From positions 434,001 to 498,000 of the forward strand of contig CM060181.1 in the NCBI GenBank assembly GCA_030549775.1: 64,000 nucleotides of DNA. Direction: 5' to 3'. Position numbers and translations under genes: made by a program. This document shows positions 11,930-24,350 of this stretch, in pieces. Below the pieces are notes generated by a model. That model saw only the letters and a program-made list of their open reading frames with translations, did no database searches and was not told the origin of the DNA. The stretch is from Tamarix chinensis. Taxonomy: Eukaryota > Streptophyta > Magnoliopsida > Caryophyllales > Tamaricaceae. Every line of letters begins with the position of its first letter. Position 1 is the stretch's first letter.

Positions 11930-12677
11930 GTGAGTACAGATGAAAATAATATGATCCATATTCTTCAAGTTTTAAAAGTTTATATTTAAATTTAGATTTA
12001 TCAAATTTAATAGATAAATAGGTTCTAAATAAATATAGCTATTTAAAAAAAATTAATAATCTATATAAATATAAATACTTTAATATTTTATATAGCTTAG
12101 TATGTATTTTTGGTTAAAAAATTTTGAATGAAAAAATAATTATTATAATTTTTCAAATTTTGTTTTAATACTTTTGAAGTAAAATTTAAAAAATAAATAA
12201 TGAACTCAAACGATATTACCATAAAGATGAAAAATATAATATTAGTATATATATACATGTTGACCTCATAGATCAATCAACATTTTTTTATGATAACAAA
12301 CTCAATTATGAATTTAAATTATATTGTTAAGTGTGTATGTGTATCATAGTAGTAACAACTGAAATATTCAACACTTAAGTGTTAAAGAGATCAAGTTTAC
12401 AAATCATATTTCAAGAACAAGCCAAATATCAACAAGGACAACAAAAGAAGAGTCTAGCTTAAAAAACTTCAATTTTATATGTAGAATACACAAACAATGA
12501 ATGGATAAGTAAGTGTACTAAACAAAAAAACAAGACTCAAGCTTTAAGGCATATGTTATAGTGTTAGGTTTATGTACATATGATTTACGTATTGAACACT
12601 TAGATTTTTCAATAATTTGATATTTTTACTATTACAAAATCAATAAAATGATTTCATGCAAAAAAGGGGATATAAAT
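11930..12677. other. AT-rich DNA with the start of another dispersed repeat
   Basis: No gene is seen. TGTTGACCTCATAGATCAAT at 12258 resembles TGTTGACATCCTAGATCAAT at 56709, so both probably belong to one dispersed repeat. Confidence 0.35.
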
Positions 12678-13124
12678 GTAATACCCCATATTATTGTAAG
12701 ATTTATAAAATAAAAAATTTATTGTGTTTAATAAAATTTGATAATGTTTGACCTCAATTTGGAACTATAATTAGGTTTGAGGTAAAAATGACTCAGAGTA
12801 AAGTTTGAAAACTTGAATAAAACAAGTATTCAGGTGGATTGATCAGCTGGTTCTATGAACCGATCGATTGGTTCATTGTTTTTGTATACTGATTGACTGG
12901 TTGGTTATGATGAGTACTTTTCGAAGCTCCATTTTCTAAAAATTTCTTGCATAAAAATGGAAGTTTGATTATCTAACTCCAAACTGCTCTTGAGTAATTC
13001 TTAACCCTTTTTATTATTTATTCAGCTTTAATTGTTGTCTTGAACATATTCGAGGGATCTATTTTAATGGTTGAGGGAGAGGATAAACTTACTCTTATAT
13101 TATTCTTCCTCTTTCCTCTGCACA
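12678..13124 (+). mobile_element. LTR fragment, plus orientation, cut at 13124
   Basis: It begins TGTAATACCCCATATTATTG, the typical start of Tekay-type LTRs, and contains CCGATCGATTGGTTCATTG and TGATTGACTGGTTGGTT. It stops where the opposite-strand LTR begins at 13125. Its continuation on the far side was not found, so it is a truncated host LTR. Confidence 0.45.
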
Positions 13125-13215
13125 TGTAACCCCCCCGAAATTTACTAATGAAAAATTTTATTTTTAAAAGTTACATGTAGAAGCTAAGATAGTAAATTTT
13201 AAGGTACTATCGCCA

Positions 13216-13260
13216 CACTTAGTACCGGATTAGTTTACTTTACCGTTTTGTTACCAAGTG
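13216..13260 (-). repeat. Imperfect stem-loop near LTR 3' end
   Basis: Arms CACTTAGTACCGGATTAGT and ACCGTTTTGTTACCAAGTG pair at roughly 12 of 19 positions, 91 bp from the terminus; this is the weakest example in the window. Confidence 0.45.
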
Positions 13261-14868
13261 CTAAAGTTAAAATGTTACTTCACTTAAATTCATGAATACA
13301 ATTATAAATCAAAGTAGTAAAATAGTTAAGGAGATTAATTCACCTTTAAAATAAATCTCACTAACTATGGTTAAAAAAGTGTTAGTGAAAAGGAAATATA
13401 AAAATATTATAAGGAAATACATAAACTTTCGGTTCAAGCTATCAAACAGAATTCCAGATAAACCTATGCTAATAACTCAAAGGATAGCCTTGATTAGAGT
13501 TTGTGAGCTAACCTGCAAAGGCCATTGCCCAATGAAGAAGCAAGAGACCAAGAAATGAACCCTTCAGTACAATAGTATTGAGCGACCCATTATATAAGAC
13601 TAATATTCAAGGCTAGCATGTGACACATCAGATGCATCACAACAATCACATAAACATTTAATTATGCATTTATTAATTGAAATGTGAGAATAATTTATAT
13701 AACCGCATGCATCAAGATCATATGCTACCAATACTCATTTACCTAGAAATAACTGAAACTTATTAATGGAATATCCAAGTGACGCTCTTTATAGTATAAT
13801 TAGAAAGCCACATCATTCTCAACAATAAACACAATTCTCTTAATCAACCCACAACTTCTCAATTCACAGGTAGGCCCATCAACATCAACACAACCAATAC
13901 ACATATCATCATAGGTAGGCACAAAAAACTACTATCAAACCACATATAGGCATAAAGGCTGCTGCCAAATCATAGGTAGACACAAAGGCTGATACCAAAT
14001 CATCTCAATAATTATTTCCATTAAATTATTAAACATTTTTATTTTTATTCTACTTGAGGGGAGATCAATGAACTTGGACACACTAAGGTACCTTGGACAT
14101 ACTGGCACATAAGGGAAGCATAATATCCTACCGACTATCAATCTAGGGACGTAAATGTACCCTGTTTGTATTGATACACGAAGGTACATAGTACCTTACT
14201 AACAAAGGCACTTAATCTATAAATATGCATATCTCCTACTTAGGCCCGTAGAGCTAAATAGAGTAAGATATAGGGCCTGGCTAAGGCACTAAGACACACG
14301 AGCAAAATTCATAAATAATCATGGACTAAACCATGTGTTTAGGGTAGCGACCCCTAAATATCTACCATTCTTGATCTCGAGGTCTTTCACTTTAAGTATT
14401 AGTATTTTATGAGGGTGACCACAAAAAAGCACACATTAATCACATACTTAACCATTTTTATTCGTTTCCACAATTATGTGATAACTAGAGTTAAGATTAT
14501 TATCAATGTCAACATAAGAAGTCTACTAAGGCCATCCAAGGCTCAAATACTCACACTTAGGCACTTTTGGTCAAAATAACAAAAATACTCCTGAGGCTAA
14601 AGCTACTACTTTACCATCCATTCCCATCACAAATTCCATTTTATGTTATCAACTTTCCATGAAAGGGACAACACATCATAATTAAATTTTTGATCATGTA
14701 ATTAAGTCACCCAACACTCTAAATGGTCGTTTTTCCCTTATACACCATTCCACACAAAACTTTGACATACGTTTAAGTAGATTATATCGATTCATTCGTT
14801 ATTATCCGAGCTTAAGGTATTAGGGAAATAAATAATTAACTCATGATTTTATCCACGTTAGGTCAAGG

Positions 14869-15210
14869 GACTCCACTTTTCTCAACCAATGGAATGGTAA
14901 ATCAGTACAACTTCTAGGATTGGATGCTTGTAGCCACTCTTCTCACCGGTGGATCGGTAATTAAGGTACACTCCTAAGGAAGAACACTCTCGATCACCAT
15001 TATCATTAGTGGATCAGTAATTAAGGTACAACTGTAATTGACCCATATGTATTCTACTATTATTAATTAGTGTCTTACCAAGGGTTATTGTCATCCAATA
15101 ACTCAATTCTCTTAATTTCGGGACACCACTATTCTTACCGGTGAAACGGTATAGGGTACAAATTCCAAGGTATGACACTCTTGGCCACTATTCTCATTGG
15201 TAGATCGACA
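14869..15210 (+). repeat. Module array of the partial LTR
   Basis: Five diverged units such as CCACTCTTCTCACCGGTGG and CCACTATTCTTACCGGTG, three in one block and two in the next. It lies about 1.75 kb from the LTR end rather than about 0.7-0.8 kb as in the other copies, so DNA was gained between array and terminus. Confidence 0.6.
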
Positions 15211-15465
15211 GGTACAAGTGGGCTTGACTCAAGTAGTCAAGTGATATTCCACTTTAAGTGATTAGTGTATTATTCATGTTTTATTTATTTAAGATTCAAC
15301 ACACAAACATGCACACCTACTTCATGCATATCTCTTTCCCTTCTACCACCCCAAGACAACGTTGTTCCTTTGAAAACCCTAATTTCACAACTTTGGTACA
15401 CCCTTACCTTCAGTGTCTCTTTTGAGTATCCAATTTATCCAACAAACCCTAACATGTCTTACTTA

Positions 15466-16000
15466 CATCAAATAATACTTATCATGCATGTTTATTAGGA
15501 TAAATACCATATTATATGTAAAATTATCAAAATGACCCTAAACTATGTAATATTGATAATCATGCTAAAATATGTGATACTAAGACAACAAGCCCCAATT
15601 CTCATATTTAACATCAAATAATACTTATAATGTGTGTTTATTAGAATAATCACCATAGTATGCTCAAAATTATCAAAATGCCTCTAGATCATATAATGTT
15701 GATATTCACTCCGAAACATATATTTCTAATGCCAAAAACCCCTAATCTCATACTCCACATCCATTAGCACTTATTATGCATGTCTATTAGAATAATCACC
15801 ATTGTATATTTAAAATTACCGAAATTTTTCTAGACCATATAATATTGATATTTATGTTCAAACATATGTTTCTAAGACAACCAACCCCTATCTCCATTAT
15901 TACTAATATTTATAAAACATTAAACATCTTTATTAGGGTTAAATATCATGATATGTCTAAATGACCAAATTGCCCCAGGGCTCATGGCAGTAATAATTTT
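15466..16000 (+). repeat. Tandem repeat of about 145 bp, 3-4 units
   Basis: Recurring blocks are AATACTTATNATGCATGTNT, TATTAGAATAATCACCAT, AAAATTATCAAAATG, ATAATNTTGATATT and an ACCCCTAAT-type end. Units start near 15466, 15610 and 15753; the last is partial. No similar array is seen at this relative position in the other LTRs. Confidence 0.6.
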
Positions 16001-16802
16001 TCTACAAGTGTGTCTATACATAATCAACCTAAAGTTTTTACATGCCCATGACATACAACATCACTTCTCGACATTAGATCCCCTTTTAATACCCCTTTCA
16101 CACATAACATTTTATATAGGATAACATGCATTATTTTTCCATTTTCTAAGATAACCTTAATAATCAGAGAAATATTTGTAACAAGTCATATCTAACACAA
16201 ATCATATGTCAAAACTATAATCTTTTAACATACGATATTCGAATATTTTAGTGGAGTATAAAGGTTACCTAATTTCTAGAAAAAACAAACTTTACTGACC
16301 AAAAATGATATCACAAATAAAATTTTGTACCTAATTTCCAGAAAAAACAAAAGGCTCCATTAATAAAATTTTGTACCTAAAAATAATATCACAAATACCA
16401 TATTAATATTTGATAAATAAAATAATGCATTTCATTAAAAGTATTTATTACGTATAAAATTACCAAACTACCCCTATTCTTTAAATATTATCCAAAATAA
16501 ATAAAAATACAAAGCACAACTCACACTACCTATGTATTGTCAGCCATGCATGCAAAAGGGAGGGGAAATGGATCGGGAAAGGGTTGGAGGTGATGTTGGG
16601 AGGTGGTGGTTTGGTCGTTGGGTGAAGGAGGTGGGGATGGAGATGACTGGTGGTTGGAGGGTGTGGTGCATGTGGTTCAAAGGTAGTGACAACGATGATG
16701 TAGGCTGCAGGGAGAGGTGGTGTAGAGAAGGGGAGAGGAGGAGAAGAAAAATAGGAGAAGGAGAAAAGGGTAGGAGGTGCTGGGGAGGCTGCGGGTAGGT
16801 TA

Positions 16803-16980
16803 TGCAAAAATGGATATCTGTATCCGATTGAATTTTTTTTTTCAGATATCCGATCCGATTGGATATTTGATAGCCTATATCTACATCCATATCCATTAGT
16901 ACCAGATATTCAAATTTTTGAATATCCAAAAAATCAGATAAGGATATTAGATATATATAATACATCTGATTATCTAAAAA
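16803..16980. repeat. GGATATCC/CCGATCCGATT repeat
   Basis: Dense copies of ATCCGATTGGATATTTG, ATATCCGATCCGATTGG and reverse-oriented GGATATTAGATAT. It has the look of a short non-autonomous element lying at the broken edge of the partial LTR. Confidence 0.4.
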
Positions 16981-18100
16981 ATATTTATTTTTCAACAAGG
17001 AAGAAAATTAGAGAAGAATTTAATACCGGTAGAATTTAATTCAGATAAAATTAATTTTTATCTGAATAAATTCTTGATCTTTTATCCAAAGTTAATTCCG
17101 GTTATTTATTTCTCTTATTTTTAATTTATATTTTAGATATAAATTTCTATGTAATTAATTCTTTAATTATGAGTGGCTGATTATTTATTGTTAGGGAATA
17201 ATTTGAAACCCTGGATTAGGATCTAAATTATAATTTTATTTTCTTTGTTTCATGAGATTGTTTCTTGACTCTATTGCTATCGTTTATATGTATGATTCTG
17301 TCAAGTACAGTTTATTTGGTGCATGCCTTGTTCTGGTTCCTCATAAGTGACAGTATGTAGGATTATTTGCCTGCTAGGTGGCCATCTAAATATACTAGAA
17401 TTTATATGTATAAATTGCAGCTAGGTTAGATAACAATTCACCTAATCGTTTCGTGATTCTAACCGAAGTGGTAAAACGTTTCGATACGTGTGGGTCAAGG
17501 AAAGGAAATACAGCTAGACATGCTTTTTTTGTACTAGTTTGGATACTTAGATTGACAGCCTTCCACTTACACTTAATGCATTAAATCTAGTTTAATATAG
17601 GAGCCGCTTGTTGCTGCTATACTGCTAGTATTTAATAGGGTTAATATTGGCGCTTTGTCGTATTAATTAATTAAGGGAAGTAATATAAGGTGTATAGACC
17701 TGCTTTTGGTGTGCAACTTGGTCGATCTCTTTCTCATGATTAAAGGATGACTTAGAAGTAAATATTATACTACGACCTAATCTAGTGGTGGATTTTTATT
17801 TCCCTAACATATTTCTCATATCTGCTAGTTTCCCATTATTTTCCATTATTTTTATTATTAGTTTACTTTATTTTATTTACTTTATTATTTTTTTATAACC
17901 CCCATTAGTATTTTTCTTATTTATTTATTCTGTGTTATTTAGGATTTTTATTTTTCGTTTTAATTATTTTTAAGCTAGTTAGATAGAGGTGAGCCCTCTC
18001 AATCCCCGGCTAGAACGATACCCTTATTTACCAGTGCTACAATTGACAACAAGAGGATTTAAATTGCGTGCCGGCTACGGTCACACCACCACTTAAAAAT
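16981..18100 (+). mobile_element. LTR-like block of a different Ty3/gypsy element
   Basis: T-rich sequence ends with CAATCCCCGGCTAGAACGAT, ACCCTTATTTACCAGTGC and TACAATTGACAAC. A 'start-of-transcript, closing tetrad' arrangement of this type is common at the U5 end of Tat/Athila-type LTRs. No gag, pol, PBS or matching second LTR was found. Lineage is an inference. Confidence 0.3.
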
Positions 18101-18300
18101 AGAATGTCAAGATGAACTAATTTTTTTTGTGCCATCATAATTCATAGCCCAAAAAATAAATAAAATATGAACAAGATTCCAACAAGTCTTACATACAGTA
18201 TGAATATCCATATTAACTTAGAGCTTGCATTACATATTTATACTATTATGGGTACTATGTGAAATGTGACTGATATAGCACTGACTTAAAGGCTACAACC

Positions 18301-18957
18301 ATGAATTAGATCAAAACAGGGATAACTAATAAATGTGGCAAGACATGAGGAGTTTCCTTTTGCAGAAACACAGATTACCCAGTTTTAACTTAATGTAATT
18401 TAATTAATTAAGGTAAAATATAGTTAGCCATGCCACTATCAATATTGAAACAAATACCATAATTTCACAACAAAACTTGATGAGCAAACCTATCAGAGAA
18501 GGGGGGATAGCTCATATATTGACACTAAACAAGCTCCAGAGAATCATATATCCCTAATATGGCATTAGTCGAATTCAATATAAGTGCGCAAGCAAGGAAT
18601 GCAAATTTATTGAGGAAGCCAAGTTAGGGTCACAGATTCATAACTAATCTTAGTGAACACCATAAAAACAATTAATAATTAATCAAAGCATAATCTCCAA
18701 CAACATAAACACACTTTGTGCCACAGCAAGTCAACAACGCAAAAATTAATATCTAATTTTGTTAGCAAGCATAATAAATAACTCAAATATGAATTAGCTC
18801 ATCTAAACTTCTTCTTGAAAAAAAATTCCTTAGATAAAAAAATGTTTTAGAGTTTTAGTTACCTAAATATTGAAAACTCAGCTTTAATAGGAACACAAAC
18901 CTTAGTCGTGTAAACTTTATCACCATTCTCGTTAATGTAAAATTTCTTCAACAATTT
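18301..18957 (-). pseudogene. NOP10: NOP10 fragment: exon 1 part, intron, exon 2 start
   Basis: On the minus strand 18942-18901 reads FYINENGDKVYTTK, the N-terminal peptide of NOP10, the small H/ACA box snoRNP subunit needed for rRNA pseudouridylation. It is followed at once by the donor GTTTGT (18900-18895). A 541-bp T-rich intron-like stretch leads to TTTCTGCAA (18368-18360) and then AAGGAAACTCCTCATG, which lines up with the NOP10 exon-2 start (KESPLGLA) at codon level. The acceptor AG has become AA, and after a few codons the frame decays. The start codon region is also altered (TTG in place of ATG, with LKK before FYI). The copy keeps its intron, so it arose from DNA, not by retrotransposition. 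It lies just left of CACTA subterminal repeats. Confidence 0.6.
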
Positions 18958-19494
18958 TTTCTATTGCGTCTCCTTGGTTTTCACCTAATTAATTAAAAAC
19001 AAAGATGAAAATGAGAATTATATAAAGAAATCATGGCAGAATAGCCTTCATCAAGAAGGAATCACATATGGTGATATAATTTCAAAATTAGGCCTACAAA
19101 TTAGATGAACTATTAAAAATAGGAAGCAATCATTCTTTAGATGCTAATTATCTTCATCGATTGTCCTCAAATTTACCCAGTCATTGATTTTAGCAGATAA
19201 AACCCTCTAATTGTTGATGTCACCCTGCGTACTAATTGGAAAACATCGTTTGTCATAAGTTGTCAAAGAATGGTGCCTGTCGTCGGAAGCACCACAGAAC
19301 TCTAGTAGCCGTCGCAGTAACTCGAAGACCGGCACTATTTTTAAAGCAAAATCAGTAGAAGAAATGTGTGTGGAGGTGGTTTCTTTGCCTAGGTTGAGAA
19401 TATGGTGAGATAATATGTATATGGTCGACTAAAAGATAAAACTAAACAAAATATATGTTTCGTTTATTACCACCGAAAACTACCACTAAATTGT
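18958..19494. other. No recognised gene
   Basis: A slightly GC-richer patch at 19262-19340 (GTCGTCGGAAGCACCACAGA, CGTCGCAGTAACTCGAAG) could be leader sequence dragged along with the NOP10 fragment or an unrelated exon scrap. I do not recognise it. Confidence 0.3.
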
Positions 19495-19585
19495 TTTAGT
19501 CCAAATTAGATTTTTCGTAACAAATTTTTTGTGGCTGAAAGATATATTAATGTGCGAATCTTTTTTCAGCCATAATTAATAGAAT

Positions 19586-19827
19586 ACGTTCCTAAAGTTA
19601 TATTGAAATTAATGAACATATTTTCGCCCACAATTTTTCGTAATGATTTTGTTTGTGGTAGAAGTTAAATAAAAATAAACTATGAAATTTTTTGTCACAA
19701 TTAATCAGATCCGTTGTGACAGCTAGTAGAGATTGAAAATTGTGAGACTATTTTGGCCACAAATTAACAATTTAGTGGCTAAAAATATATATTAATGTGT
19801 TAATCTATTTTAGGTCACAATTAGTAG
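19586..19827. repeat. Full unit of the 241-bp subterminal tandem repeat
   Basis: The block TTATATTGAAATTAATGAAC ... TTTTTTGTCACAATTAATCA ... TTGGCCACAA ... CACAATTAGTAGAATAC recurs, with a partial unit to the left (19495-19585) and a further unit to the right of the LINE (24735-24930). Confidence 0.65.
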
Positions 19828-19884
19828 AATACATACTAATGGAAAGACGATTTCCCTGGTGAGGTCTCTCCTCTCTCCTCGCTC

Positions 19885-21290
19885 ATGGCCGAGACAAGGA
19901 GATTAGCTTATTCAGCCAGGCTGAGACAATCACCAGGGAAAGGATTGGAAATTTTGAAGGGTAATCAATCTATGACTGATGTAAACAAATCTTTATTGAT
20001 GGAATTGGCCAATGATTTCTCCTGGTCTCCTTCATCTGGTGCAAAGGTGAATTTGCGAGATTTGAATTTTCAAAGTAATGTACCAATCGAATGTGATTTA
20101 GAATCAAATGATAATGTGTAGTATCAATTGAGGGAAAATCTTGATCGAATGTCCCATGATTTGAATCAAGCAAGCACAGATTTGGGCAATGTTAATAACC
20201 CTGATCCTTTGATCGTAGTTCAGGAGCGTGCTCTTACTGATAAAAAAATTTCTAACGAAACTTCTCAAGATATTCTAGGAAAGAAATCTTGGAAGTATTT
20301 GGTGATTGGTAACTTCTCTCTCAATGCTTCAACCAATCTTTCGTATATCCCCCTACTCTAACTAGTGATCGATGGAAGGTATTTATCCTCAAGGAGAAGG
20401 TTGAGGATAATTATAAGAATTGGCAGGTTTTAGTTGTTGGGTATGTCATTGGTATCCATCCTAGCATGGGAAATATTATGGCCTTCATTTGGTCCAACTG
20501 GCCTTTGATTAAATCTCCCCAAGTGTGGTTGCATGATGAAGGTTTTGTGGTGTTTAAGTTCAAGTCTGAACAGGATAAGGAATGGGTTCTTCAATGCCCC
20601 TATTGGACTTTTTTAAATCGCCCTTTCATCCTCAAACAATGGTATAGGCAATTCCAATTTATCAAAGAATGATTCCAATTTATGCCACTATGGATCAAAC
20701 TACCTAACCTCCCACTTGACTACTAGGATGCAAATTCTATCAGTCAGATAACTAGTGTTGTAGGTCGTCCTCTTGTTTTGGATCGAATAAAAACATAAGG
20801 GGAGAGGATATCTTATGCCCGTGCACTGGTGGAGGTGGATGTTACCAAAAAATATGTGGAATCTGTTGATGTAGAAGATCCTGATAGAGGTTTTATTACA
20901 CAATTAATAATCTATGAATGGAGACCATCCTTTTGTAGTTTGTGTAACACCTTTGGGCATAACCAGAGGTCTTTCCCTAAGAGAAATAATCTTGCAAAAT
21001 ATCAATTGCATGCAGACTAACAAGTTGATGTGCATAAACAATCCAAGGAACCTGAACAAAAGAAGCAATCTACTATGGTTTCTAACAGGCCATTTCCTAA
21101 GGCATACCAAAGGCAGTCTATGTGGAGACCTAGAAAATTTCAGCAAGAACCTAGAAAATATTCACAACAACATGCAATGAAAGACCAAACACAAGAGTGC
21201 TCAGCCCAAGTATACCTATCAAAAATAGATTTGTTACTTTGGATGTTAATCCAGGCTTGGTGAAAGAAAAGGGTAAATAAGGTGTCGATG
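19885..21290 (+). pseudogene. LINE ORF1 (DUF4283, zinc knuckle)
   Basis: Starts at MAETRRLAYSARLR. The DUF4283 domain, an RNA-binding-like region of plant LINE and gag-like proteins, covers about 20362-20690, with GNIMAFIWSNWPL and the following WVLQCPYWTFLNRPF. The zinc knuckle is at about 20937-20985 (CSLCNTFGHNQRSF); the last Cys of CX2CX4HX4C is replaced by Phe. Stops at 20119 and around 20670-20790 break the frame. The protein would bind LINE RNA. Confidence 0.75.
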
Positions 21291-21313
21291 ACACATTACC
21301 TAATTCATTGTTA

Positions 21314-24300
21314 TTATAATAAGTGCCTGGAATGTCCAAGGCCTTAATAAACCTTTCAAGCAGAGGGAATTAAGGCATTAGATCAAAGTAAATGATGTCT
21401 CTTTATTTGGTTTATTAGAAACTAGAATACAATCCTCCAATGTAGACCCAATAAGCAGGAAGTCAGGAACTCAGTTTTTTGTTGTTGGTAATTATACCCA
21501 TCATCATAATAGGAGAGTCTAGTGCTTATGGGACAAAAAAAATGGCATGTGCAATTGCTTTGTGCTCATGCTCAAGGTATCCAAATCAAGGATACCTGTA
21601 TATCCACGGGTAGCATCATATGTATTTTTTTTCATTTATGCACACAATCTGGGAAGTGATAAAAGAGACCTATGGCAATGGTTAGAATCCATGGTCGTCA
21701 CAGATATGCTCTGGCTTGTATTAGGGGATTTTAATGTAATGCTGCATGACAATGAGAAATTTCAAGGAGTGGGTATTGATGTTGGGGATGTGGAGGAATT
21801 TAAACAATGTCTACAGAATATCATGGTTGAGGATCTTCATTATACTTGCCACACCTCATTTGGAATAATAGGCAGCTTGGTGATCTTAAAATAATGTGTA
21901 AACTTGATAGGGTTTTGGGTAACATTAAATGCTTGGACAGTTATACAAATTTGACTATGGAGTTTCAATCCCCCTTCTTCTTAGACCATTGCTCTGTTGT
22001 AGTGAACCTAAACCACATCAGGCATCATCCTAAGGGAAGATTTAAATTCTTTGATATGTGGACCTATGATGAGGATTTTATTAAAATTGTGACTGAGGTT
22101 TGGCACATTCATCATCACTACTCAGTGTTTACTAGGATAAAAAATGCCTTGCACCAGGTAAAATATAAGTCTAGAGAATCAAACAAAGTAAATATGGTAG
22201 CATCATGTAGAGGGTAGTCGACTAAAGACAAAAGCTTGAAGTAATTCAAGAAAGAGTAAAAGCTCATCCCACCTACAACATCTTACAACTTGAGGAAAAG
22301 GATTATCTTAAAAAAAATATGAGCATTATGCAAAATGTTAGGAGAGTTTCTTCAAACAAAAATCTAGCATCAAGTGGCTTCGGCTTAGGGATCCAAACAA
22401 CCAATTCCTTTTTTGCCATTATGAAGGCCAGACAAAACAAAATAATGATCTCAAAGATTCAGAAAGTGAATGGAGATTGGGCCACTCACCCTAAGGCAGT
22501 CAAAGATGCCTTTGCTAAATTTTATAAAGATCTTCTTGGAACTGGTTCATCTAATACTAATGCAAAGCCGGTGGATATATCTCTCCTTCGGTAGGGAGCT
22601 ACTCTTAGTCCTAATCATCAACATCATCTCCTTAAGCTAATTACCTTCTCTGAAGTAAAAGATGCCTTATTTTCCATTGGCAATACAAAGGCCCCAGGCC
22701 TAGATGGCTTCATTGCAGGCTTCTTTAAATCCTCTTGGGACATTATAAGTGAGGATATTTGGGCTTTTGTTAAAGAATTTTTTTCTCAGGTGCTATCCCT
22801 TCTTTTATCACTCCCACTATCTTGGTTCTTATTCCTAAAAATGATAACCCCGGTAAAGTCACAGATTTTAGGCCAATTGCTTGTTGCTTAGTTCTTTACA
22901 AGATCCTATCCAAAGTATTAGCAGTAAGGATTCAACCTATCTTGCCAGACATTATCAGTATCTCACAATCAACATTTGTTAAAGGTAGGGTGATTGGAGA
23001 CAATATCTTACTGGCTCATGAACTCATTAGGCTTTATGGGAGAAAACATGCTTCCTTGATGTGATGAAGACTTATGACTCCATAAATTAGAAGTTCTTTG
23101 AGAATGTTCATTTGGGTCTTATGTTCCCCCCTCATTTTGTTAAACTGATTATGTCATGTGTGACCCAATTCAAGTATACTCTCTCTATTAATGATGACCT
23201 CCTTCCTTCCTTCCAAGCACAAAGAGGGTTGAGGTAAGGAGACCCCCTCTTCCCATACCTCTTTATCATTTCCATTGAGTACATGTCTAGGATGCTACAA
23301 CAATTATGGACCATGGATGGATTTCGAGGACACCCTAAATGAAAAAGGATACATATCATCAATTTATCTTTTGCTGATGACCTACTTTTGTTTTGTAGGG
23401 GTGATTTACACTCTGCTACTTTACTTATGATTCATTTCCAAAGCTTTAGCAACACATTAGGACTTTATATAAGCCCGAGGAAAAGTTCTGTATATTGTGG
23501 GGGGTCATAGAGACGGTGAAGCATCAAATTAATGACTTCCTTTCCTTCTCTAAAGGCACTATGCCTTTTAAATATATGGGAATTCCTCTATCTTCTGCTA
23601 AACTCTGCTCTGATCAGATGATGGAATTGATTGGGAAAATCACAAACAAGTTTCACCAATGTTCTATAAATTTATTATCGTATGCTGGAAGATTGCATCT
23701 CATTAAATCAGTTATATATGGCATCTAGATGTATTGGAGTCAAAATTTTATTCTTCCTAAAAAACTCCTTCTCAAAATCATTAGTTTATGTAGGAACTTC
23801 TTGTGGACTGGAAAAGCTAGCCCAAGAAAATGAGCCTTGATTGATTGGTCTACAGTTTGTCTACCAAAATAAGAGGGAGGTCTTGGTTTGTTGGAACTTT
23901 AAGTGTGGAACATAGTTGGTTGCTCAAGACAAAAATAGTTTGTGGGTAAAATGGATACATAGTTTTTATATAAAAGGTGGTTCTATTTGGAGTGTTAAAC
24001 TACCTAGCACTGTATCGTGGATAGTAAAGAAGATCTTCAAGATTTGAGAAGCCCTTGAGCATGTGTTTCCTACCATCAATCCTGCTTTGTCCTATCAAAA
24101 TAGTTATGTTTATGAAAAATTAAGGTATAGAGGTTCTCAAGTGTCTTGGTGGAGATCAATTTGGTTGAATAATGTTAGTCCTTAATATAAGCTATTATTA
24201 TAGATTGTTGTTCATTGCAGACTCCCCACTAAGGATCTTATCAATCGATATACAAATGTGGAGGATATATCTTGATGCTTTTGTGATGCCAATGAATCTC

Positions 24301-24350
24301 TTCCCCATCTCCGATTTGCATCTCCAGTTATGAAGAACCTATTAAAGAAT
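21314..24350 (+). pseudogene. LINE ORF2 (endonuclease, reverse transcriptase, zf-RVT)
   Basis: The apurinic-like endonuclease begins with IISAWNVQGLNKP (21314). It keeps the catalytic LGDFNVM (about 21718-21741) and an LDHCSVVVN segment in place of SDHxP (about 21980). The reverse transcriptase runs from about 22640 to 23730, with TDFRPIACCLVLYKILSKV, STFVKGRVIGDNILL, the GDPLFPYLF block and the catalytic FADDLLLF at about 23368-23391. A zf-RVT region with LPTKDLINRY follows (about 24060-24300). Several in-frame stops (for example at 21379, 22593, 23062, 23235) and frame changes leave it non-functional. Confidence 0.82.

Larger units (their letters stand above)
13125..16800 (-). mobile_element. 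Partial LTR of the same large family (minus orientation)
   Basis: The right-hand terminus TGTAACCCCCCCGAAATTTAC is the reverse of the family end. The stem-loop (13216-13260), the module array (14869-15210), a private tandem repeat (15466-16000) and the purine-rich block (16556-16797) follow in the family order. The expected start (reverse of TGTAATACCCC) is not found beyond 16800, so that end is deleted or interrupted by a GGATATCC-rich repeat. GCACA precedes the terminus, but no matching TSD partner was identified. Confidence 0.7.
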
